Shown here: positions 59,694 through 64,000 of the stretch, piece after piece
How positions within the stretch are numbered: the stretch's first letter is position 1
How the letters are laid out: the number at the start of each line of letters is the position of its first letter
Translations under genes and position numbers: made by a program
From: an uncultured Candidatus Saccharibacteria bacterium
GTDB taxonomy: Bacteria; Patescibacteriota; Saccharimonadia; Saccharimonadales; Saccharimonadaceae
Assembly: GCA_948435375.1 (NCBI GenBank)
Contig: CAOJGQ010000002.1
Span: forward strand, 1-64,000
Reading direction: 5' to 3'
Length of the DNA: 64,000 nucleotides
The notes under the pieces: model-generated
Database searches by the model: none
What the model saw: only the letters and a program-made list of their open reading frames with translations
Told to the model about the DNA's origin: nothing

Positions 59694-60263
59694 ATGAAAC
59701 TAAAAATCGTCCTCCATAACATCCGCTCAACCTACAACGTGGGGGCGATTTTGCGCACGGCGGAGGGGCTGGGGGTGGAGCGAGTGATTTTCTCTGGTTA
59801 CACACCGCGCTATGACGACCCGGAGCTTTTGCCACATTTACGGGAAAAGTTGAATCGACAAATTGCCAAGTCGGCGCTAGGAGCGGAGGAAATGGTAGCG
59901 CGGGAGAATGTGGATGATCTGCCGAGCTGGTTAGCAGAAGAAAAAGTACAGGGCGGACTGGTCATGGGTCTGGAAAATAATTTGGCGCCAGAAGAGATAA
60001 AAAGACGGATAATGCTTGGGGCGAGTGATTGGCTTGAAGAGCAAATGGTTTCTCAGCAGGCTCCGCCGGAACAGCTGATTTTGATTCTGGGCGAAGAAGT
60101 CGAGGGGATTCCGAGCAAAATCCGGCAGGAATGTGATTATTTCCTGGAAATTCCGATGCAAGGGCGGAAGGAATCTTTCAATGTTTCGGTGGCGGCAGCG
60201 ATTGCGATGTGGGAGATTTTGAAACCAAGAGATGATGAGATTGAGCAAGAAAAAACGCACTAG
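59694..60263 (+). CDS. SpoU/TrmH-family RNA 2'-O-methyltransferase
   Basis: SPOUT-fold methyltransferase acting on tRNA or rRNA. Motif 1 is VLHNIRSTYNVGAILRTAEG, motif 2 LILILGEEVEGIP, and motif 3 EIPMQGRKESFNVSVAAAIA, which forms the knot with the SAM site. 189 residues, without an extra RNA-binding domain. The mRNA is leaderless (TAAAAT, six bases, ATG). The target nucleotide cannot be told. One of the few plus-strand genes in this half. Confidence 0.92.
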   Translation: MKLKIVLHNIRSTYNVGAILRTAEGLGVERVIFSGYTPRYDDPELLPHLREKLNRQIAKSALGAEEMVARENVDDLPSWLAEEKVQGGLVMGLENNLAPEEIKRRIMLGASDWLEEQMVSQQAPPEQLILILGEEVEGIPSKIRQECDYFLEIPMQGRKESFNVSVAAAIAMWEILKPRDDEIEQEKTH

Positions 60264-60328
60264 TAAGCTAGTACGTTTGATCGAAAAATTTCCGCCTTCT
60301 TACTGTATTGCTATCTTCGCCAATTAGG

Positions 60329-60904
60329 TTAATAGTGTATAATCTGGTCAAATTGCCTTAAATCAGCTTCGGAATAGTCTTCGGAGATTTTAATGCCACG
60401 CTGGCTGGTGTAGGTGGCTACACGGATAATTCGACCGAAAGCCGCGTCATCACAATAATTACAGCAAAATTGACGCTCCGCTAAACCATTAAAGGGTTGT
60501 GCTTTGACCAGAAGACTCAGATAATGTTTATTATTGGTCTTAATGTCAATAATGCTCCCATGCGGCCGATCAACCCCAGCAAGATAATAATGCAGCCGCA
60601 CATGAGACCGAAATATTTCAACTCGCCACAGATTGTAGCGCTGATCGGCGCCACTCAAGATACTCTCGACACACGGATGGTAGACCTTAAAGCGGTCAAT
60701 TTCGGTGTCGATAACATCCACGACGCTAACTTTGTCTTTCATCTTATAAACTTCGCTGTGGATTTGCAATTTGAGCGGCGCCAAGATCCAAGCAATCTCG
60801 AGCGGTGGCGCATCTAGAATCATTCTCAGACGCTCGTCTGGATTCAGTTTCGTCTCCGGCTCGCCGATATTCATGAAAATCTCACAAAATTCTGCACCTT
60901 TCAT
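60329..60904 (-). CDS. Unknown soluble protein
   Basis: 191 residues, start at 60904 behind GGAGGAG; a promoter (TTGACA 60985-60990, 17 bases, TACGAT) lies upstream. No membrane segment. The middle alternates beta strands and basic residues (RVEIFRSHVRLHYYLAGVDR, PHGSIIDIKTNNKHYLSLLV). FCCNYCDD near residue 147 is a cysteine cluster that could bind metal. The C-terminus is acidic. No family recognised. Confidence 0.7.
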   Translation of the reverse strand: MKGAEFCEIFMNIGEPETKLNPDERLRMILDAPPLEIAWILAPLKLQIHSEVYKMKDKVSVVDVIDTEIDRFKVYHPCVESILSGADQRYNLWRVEIFRSHVRLHYYLAGVDRPHGSIIDIKTNNKHYLSLLVKAQPFNGLAERQFCCNYCDDAAFGRIIRVATYTSQRGIKISEDYSEADLRQFDQIIHY

Positions 60905-60993
60905 TCTCTACTCCTCCTCTCAGGGATGGCAGAATTTTAAAAATACATCCCCCTTCCTTCTATCGTATCACATGAAGGCGCTTATGTCAATAC

Positions 60994-61728
60994 CTATTTG
61001 ATGATTTTCTCTTCATCCGAGAGGCCAAATTCTTCGTCTTCGGCGCTCGAGAAACCGTCGTAATAGTTGGTTTTGATGGGCGGATGGCCGATTTTGTTAG
61101 CGGCTTTGACGATTTCTGCGACATCGTCGGTGAGTTTGAAAATTTTGAGGTCGTTTTTACTGATTAGGCCGAGCGGAAGCATTTTGGCCTCGAAAAACTT
61201 GTCCAGCTGGCGCCAAAAACTCTTACCAAAGAGGAAAACTGGCATTTTTGGCATCTTCCCTTCTTGCATGAGGACGGTGATTTCGGAGAGTTCGTCGAGG
61301 GTGCCGAAACCGCCTGGGAACATAACGTAGACTTTGGCGGACATGGCGAGCATGACTTTGCGAGCGAAGAAATATTTGAAATTTAGCATGTCGGTGAGGT
61401 AGGGATTCGGGAATTGCTCGTGGCGCAGGGTGATGTTGAGACCAATGCTCTTACCACCGTATTCGAAAGCGCCTTGGTTGGCGGCTTCCATGATGCCGGG
61501 ACCGCCGCCGGTAATGACCGCATGGCCGTTCTGAGCGAGGAGCTGGCCGAGCTCGCGGGCTTTTTTGCAATATTTATTATCCTGAGGCAAGCGGGCGGAG
61601 CCGAAAATGGTAACGCCCTGCGGATAAGTACGGACGATTTTTAGGCCGCGTTCAAGGTCATTCGCATAAGCTTTAGCACGCTTAATGTCGGCGGCTTCGA
61701 GTTGTTTTAAAAAATCTTCATCTAACAT
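60994..61728 (-). CDS. LOG-family protein (TIGR00730-like nucleotide phosphoribohydrolase)
   Basis: Rossmann-like fold with the family motifs GGGPGIMEAANQGAFEYGGK and FPGGFGTLDELSEI (PGGxGTxxE), as in cytokinin-activating LOG enzymes and bacterial AMP phosphoribohydrolases. It probably cleaves nucleoside monophosphates; the physiological role is uncertain. The N-terminal 50 residues are a helical extension. The ATG overlaps the stop of the upstream rpe-like gene (TAATG). Confidence 0.9.
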   Translation of the reverse strand: MLDEDFLKQLEAADIKRAKAYANDLERGLKIVRTYPQGVTIFGSARLPQDNKYCKKARELGQLLAQNGHAVITGGGPGIMEAANQGAFEYGGKSIGLNITLRHEQFPNPYLTDMLNFKYFFARKVMLAMSAKVYVMFPGGFGTLDELSEITVLMQEGKMPKMPVFLFGKSFWRQLDKFFEAKMLPLGLISKNDLKIFKLTDDVAEIVKAANKIGHPPIKTNYYDGFSSAEDEEFGLSDEEKIIK

Positions 61729-62378
61729 TAGAGTAATACTCCTTTTTTCTCACTTTCGGCGACGAGGGATTGATACATGGCGGCAGGATCGGCGGCGCTC
61801 GAGATTGCGCTGCCGACGTTAATAACGTTCACTTCGTCATGGGCCAAGGCCCGGACATTGCTGAGGTTAGCGCCGCCATCCCAGCCGATTTCGACGGTTG
61901 GGTTGATAGCGCGGATGAGCGGTACCTTTTCGGCTTGGAGCATGTCGATCCTGCCGCCCTGCCGGCCGAGCTCTCCAGCAAAAATCATAACATGGTCGGC
62001 GGCCTGGATGGCAGCTGCGACCTTACCGGGGAAAGTGGTTTTCAGGAGAGCGAGGCCGACCTCAATTCCAGCTTGTTTAAGCTCGGCAAAGATGTTATTA
62101 ATATCGTCATTCACTTCAGCGTGCACAATACAAAGGCTGGGTTTCAGATTGATAATTTGCGGCAGATAACTACTGGGCTGAGCAGTCATGAGATGGAGGT
62201 CAATTTTTACGCCGGCGGAAAATTGATCCATGTCGCTTAGCGATACTAGGGTAGTAGGAGCGAAACTGCCGTCGGATGTATCAATCTGAATACGCTTAGC
62301 GAATTTAGCAAAGTTCTCGAGATTTTGGCGAAAAAGATTGGGGTCGTTAGTGGTAATAGTGGGGACGATTTCGGCCAT
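61728..62378 (-). CDS. Divergent ribulose-phosphate 3-epimerase-like TIM barrel
   Basis: Overall layout matches Rpe: IQIDTSDGSFAPT at the first metal-strand position (usually HVDVMDGHFVPN), KIDLHLMTAQP (usually DVHLM), then EIGWDGGAN and VNVINVGSAIS at the phosphate site. The usual first histidine is replaced by Gln and the Met-Asp-Gly motif by Ser-Asp-Gly, so metal binding and substrate may differ. 216 residues. It is in the gapA-rpiB-rpe run, which supports a role in pentose phosphates. Confidence 0.82.
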   Translation of the reverse strand: MAEIVPTITTNDPNLFRQNLENFAKFAKRIQIDTSDGSFAPTTLVSLSDMDQFSAGVKIDLHLMTAQPSSYLPQIINLKPSLCIVHAEVNDDINNIFAELKQAGIEVGLALLKTTFPGKVAAAIQAADHVMIFAGELGRQGGRIDMLQAEKVPLIRAINPTVEIGWDGGANLSNVRALAHDEVNVINVGSAISSAADPAAMYQSLVAESEKKGVLL

Positions 62379-62380
62379 GG

Positions 62381-62848
62381 TTATTTTTCTCCGGTTTCTT
62401 GGTCAAGTCGCTCGACACGATGAGCATAGCGTTGGTCAAGATTAGGGCGTGCATGGCAAAAAGCCTTGACGATTTTTTCCATATCATCGGCTGATAGCTC
62501 ATCGGCCGGCAAGCAAACGATGTTTGCCCAATCATGTTCGCGACCTAAAACGGCATCTTCGGGAGTTTCGACACGAACAGCGCGCGCGCCTTTTATACGG
62601 TTAGCTTGAATACAAACGCCATGCCCAGAACCGCAGAGCAATACGCCAAAACCATATTCATCCTTCGCCACCGCTTTTGCTACCGCCTTAGCTGGGTCAT
62701 TAAAATCGTCATTCTCCTCATATTCTTCCGCTCCGAGATCTTCAACCTTGACATTTTCGTGGCAATCTTTCAAAAGGTCAAAAAGCTCTTCCTTTTTCTG
62801 AAATCCGCGATGGTCGGCTCCGAGATAAATGGTATATTCTGGCATCAT
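62381..62848 (-). CDS. rpiB: Ribose-5-phosphate isomerase B (RpiB/LacAB family)
   Basis: Interconverts ribose 5-phosphate and ribulose 5-phosphate. IYLGADHRGFQKKEEL contains the phosphate-binding D-H-R, and LLCGSGHGVCIQANRIKGAR the catalytic cysteine and anion hole (usually GTGIGMSIAANK). HARPNLDQRYAHRVERL completes the site. 155 residues. It starts 24 bases after gapA and ends two bases before the rpe-like gene. Confidence 0.93.
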   Translation of the reverse strand: MMPEYTIYLGADHRGFQKKEELFDLLKDCHENVKVEDLGAEEYEENDDFNDPAKAVAKAVAKDEYGFGVLLCGSGHGVCIQANRIKGARAVRVETPEDAVLGREHDWANIVCLPADELSADDMEKIVKAFCHARPNLDQRYAHRVERLDQETGEK

Positions 62849-62872
62849 ATCTACTCCTTTCCTATTCTTACA

Positions 62873-63877
62873 CTATACACTGCGGCCAAAGTCAACTGAA
62901 AGTTCGACGAGACGGTTCGAATAGCCCCATTCGTTGTCATACCAGGCCACAACTTTGACCAAATTTCCACCAACAACATCGGTGAGCGGCAGGTCAACAA
63001 CGGCGGAATGTGAGTTGCCGCGGAAGTCCGAACTAACCAACTCGGCCTTCGAAACATCGAGGATTCCTTCATAATATGGTTCACGGGCGGCTTTCTCGAG
63101 GGCAGAATTAAGGTCTTCGACCGTAACATTATGCTTCAGGACGGCAGTAATATCGGCTAGCGAGACAATCAAGCTCGGTACGCGCACCGAAAGCCCGTTA
63201 AAACGGCCATCGAGGCTAGGAATTGTCAAGGCGGCGGCTTTCGAAGCACCAGTCGTGGTTGGGGCAATATTTACGCCAGCCGCGCGAGCTTCACGCAAGT
63301 CTTTCGCCACGTCGTCAACCAGGCGCTGTGAAACCGTATAGGAATGAACCGTGGTCATCATGGCTTTTTCGATACCAAAGTTATCCTCAAGCACCTTCAT
63401 GACTGGGGCGATACAGTTTGTAGTACAACTAGCACAAGAGATCACATCATCATCCGCGGTCACGACTTCTTCGTTCACGCCGAGCACAACCGTCTTCGCG
63501 CCAGCCCCTTTCGCGGGAGCGGAAATCACCACCTTTCGTGCGCCGGCTTTAATATGCATGCGGGCGTCTTCGGGTTTAGTAAAGTGGCCAGTACATTCCA
63601 GCACGACGTCGATTTGGAGCTTATCCCAAGGAAGCTTAACCGGCTCGGGCTCGTTCAGGAAGAGAATTTTATGACCATCAACAATAATATGGCGCTCGTC
63701 GTAGCTGACTTCATGATCATAGACTCCATAAGCGGAATCATATTTCAGGAGATGAGCGAAGGTCTTAGTATCGCCGAGGCTATTGATCGCGATCACTTCC
63801 GCGTCATGGCGCTCAAAAGCAATCTTGAAAGCCGATCTCCCAATCCGTCCGAATCCATTTATCGCGAGTCTAACCAT
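62873..63877 (-). CDS. gapA: Glyceraldehyde-3-phosphate dehydrogenase
   Basis: Glycolytic enzyme with NAD-binding INGFGRIGRSAFKIAFER at the N-terminus and the active-site cysteine in CASCTTNCIAPVMKVL near residue 155. The usual TTIHAYT segment reads TTVHSYTVSQRLVDD. 334 residues. It heads a gapA-rpiB-rpe-LOG operon of central carbon genes. AGGAG precedes the ATG; TGCTATAAT lies about 30 bases upstream. Confidence 0.97.
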   Translation of the reverse strand: MVRLAINGFGRIGRSAFKIAFERHDAEVIAINSLGDTKTFAHLLKYDSAYGVYDHEVSYDERHIIVDGHKILFLNEPEPVKLPWDKLQIDVVLECTGHFTKPEDARMHIKAGARKVVISAPAKGAGAKTVVLGVNEEVVTADDDVISCASCTTNCIAPVMKVLEDNFGIEKAMMTTVHSYTVSQRLVDDVAKDLREARAAGVNIAPTTTGASKAAALTIPSLDGRFNGLSVRVPSLIVSLADITAVLKHNVTVEDLNSALEKAAREPYYEGILDVSKAELVSSDFRGNSHSAVVDLPLTDVVGGNLVKVVAWYDNEWGYSNRLVELSVDFGRSV

Positions 63878-63906
63878 TGTTTTCTCCTAAAAAGTCCTTT
63901 AGGTTT

Positions 63907-63915
63907 ATTATAGCA
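63907..63915 (-). promoter_or_regulatory. gapA -10 element
   Basis: TGCTATAAT on the minus strand about 30 bases before the ATG. The rest of the window to 64000 is AT-rich; its last bases (CAGTCTTCATTC) resemble the repeat tails beside cassettes A and E but are too short to call. Confidence 0.55.
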
Positions 63916-64000
63916 TAAGGTTTTCAAAAAATGAAGATGGGTGATTTGGGTTTTCATGATATGTGGAAAGGTAAAAAGCTAATGGCAGTCTTCATTCTTT

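Overview
The window looks like part of a small, gene-dense chromosome from the Candidate Phyla Radiation (Patescibacteria), most likely a Candidatus Saccharibacteria (TM7) relative. This rests on overlapping TAATG/ATGA operons, leaderless promoters, reduced and cysteine-poor versions of housekeeping proteins, a fermentative gene set (lactate dehydrogenase, GAPDH, RpiB) and lipid-carrier and cell-wall export genes without biosynthetic neighbours. TGA acts as a stop in the conserved genes. The lineage call is an inference. I saw no rRNA, tRNA, CRISPR array or insertion sequence.

Layout. 1-4660: a variable FISUMP-type cassette, a Ca2+/Na+ exchanger, a secreted HNH nuclease and a decaying cluster of small membrane or secreted proteins. 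4661-12504: ychF, an RNase HII-YraN fusion, rplS, ruvA/ruvC, radA, a DsbA-like protein and a CBS protein. 12605-25612: uppP, murJ, serS, ldh, lysS, greA, proS, two membrane proteases, uppS, frr, tsf, rpsB. 25852-27326: rpmE and an inverted pair of variable cassettes. 27324-39662: a UvrD-type helicase-nuclease, an RNA methyltransferase, a MacB-like ABC transporter, cysS, a hydrolase, a DHH phosphoesterase and rmuC. 39663-40158: another cassette with a long palindrome. 40158-48858: a lipoprotein and rpoC-rpoB. 49122-53951: orphan genes, khpA, rpsP, rnc, a Nudix gene, nusB and a bL32-like gene. 54090-54493: a further cassette and palindrome. 54697-63877: a LeuRS carrying an internal Nudix domain and a palindromic insertion, a gene with a highly structured leader, a SpoU methyltransferase and a gapA-rpiB-rpe-LOG operon.

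The most unusual signal is five start-less open frames (161-370, 26833-27024, 27117-27302, 39855-40052, 54299-54493). They encode the C-terminal part of a Fib_succ_major (FISUMP)-like, C-type-lectin-like domain. All five share an invariant 5' block and an invariant 3' block. Three align without gaps. Their differences fall almost entirely at codon positions 1 and 2, at sites where at least one copy has adenine, while third positions stay nearly fixed. That is the footprint expected from adenine-directed mutagenic retrohoming by a diversity-generating retroelement (DGR). Neither a reverse transcriptase nor an unmutated template was seen in this window. Palindromic elements lie beside the cassettes, and a relative sits in frame inside leuS.

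Other notable points are an RNA polymerase beta' subunit lacking the cysteines of both zinc sites, cysteine-free bL31 and bL32-like proteins, two structured leaders with mutually exclusive hairpins, a promoter nested in the loop of a terminator before frr, and a recurring TATAAT-N6/7-ATG leaderless promoter layout.
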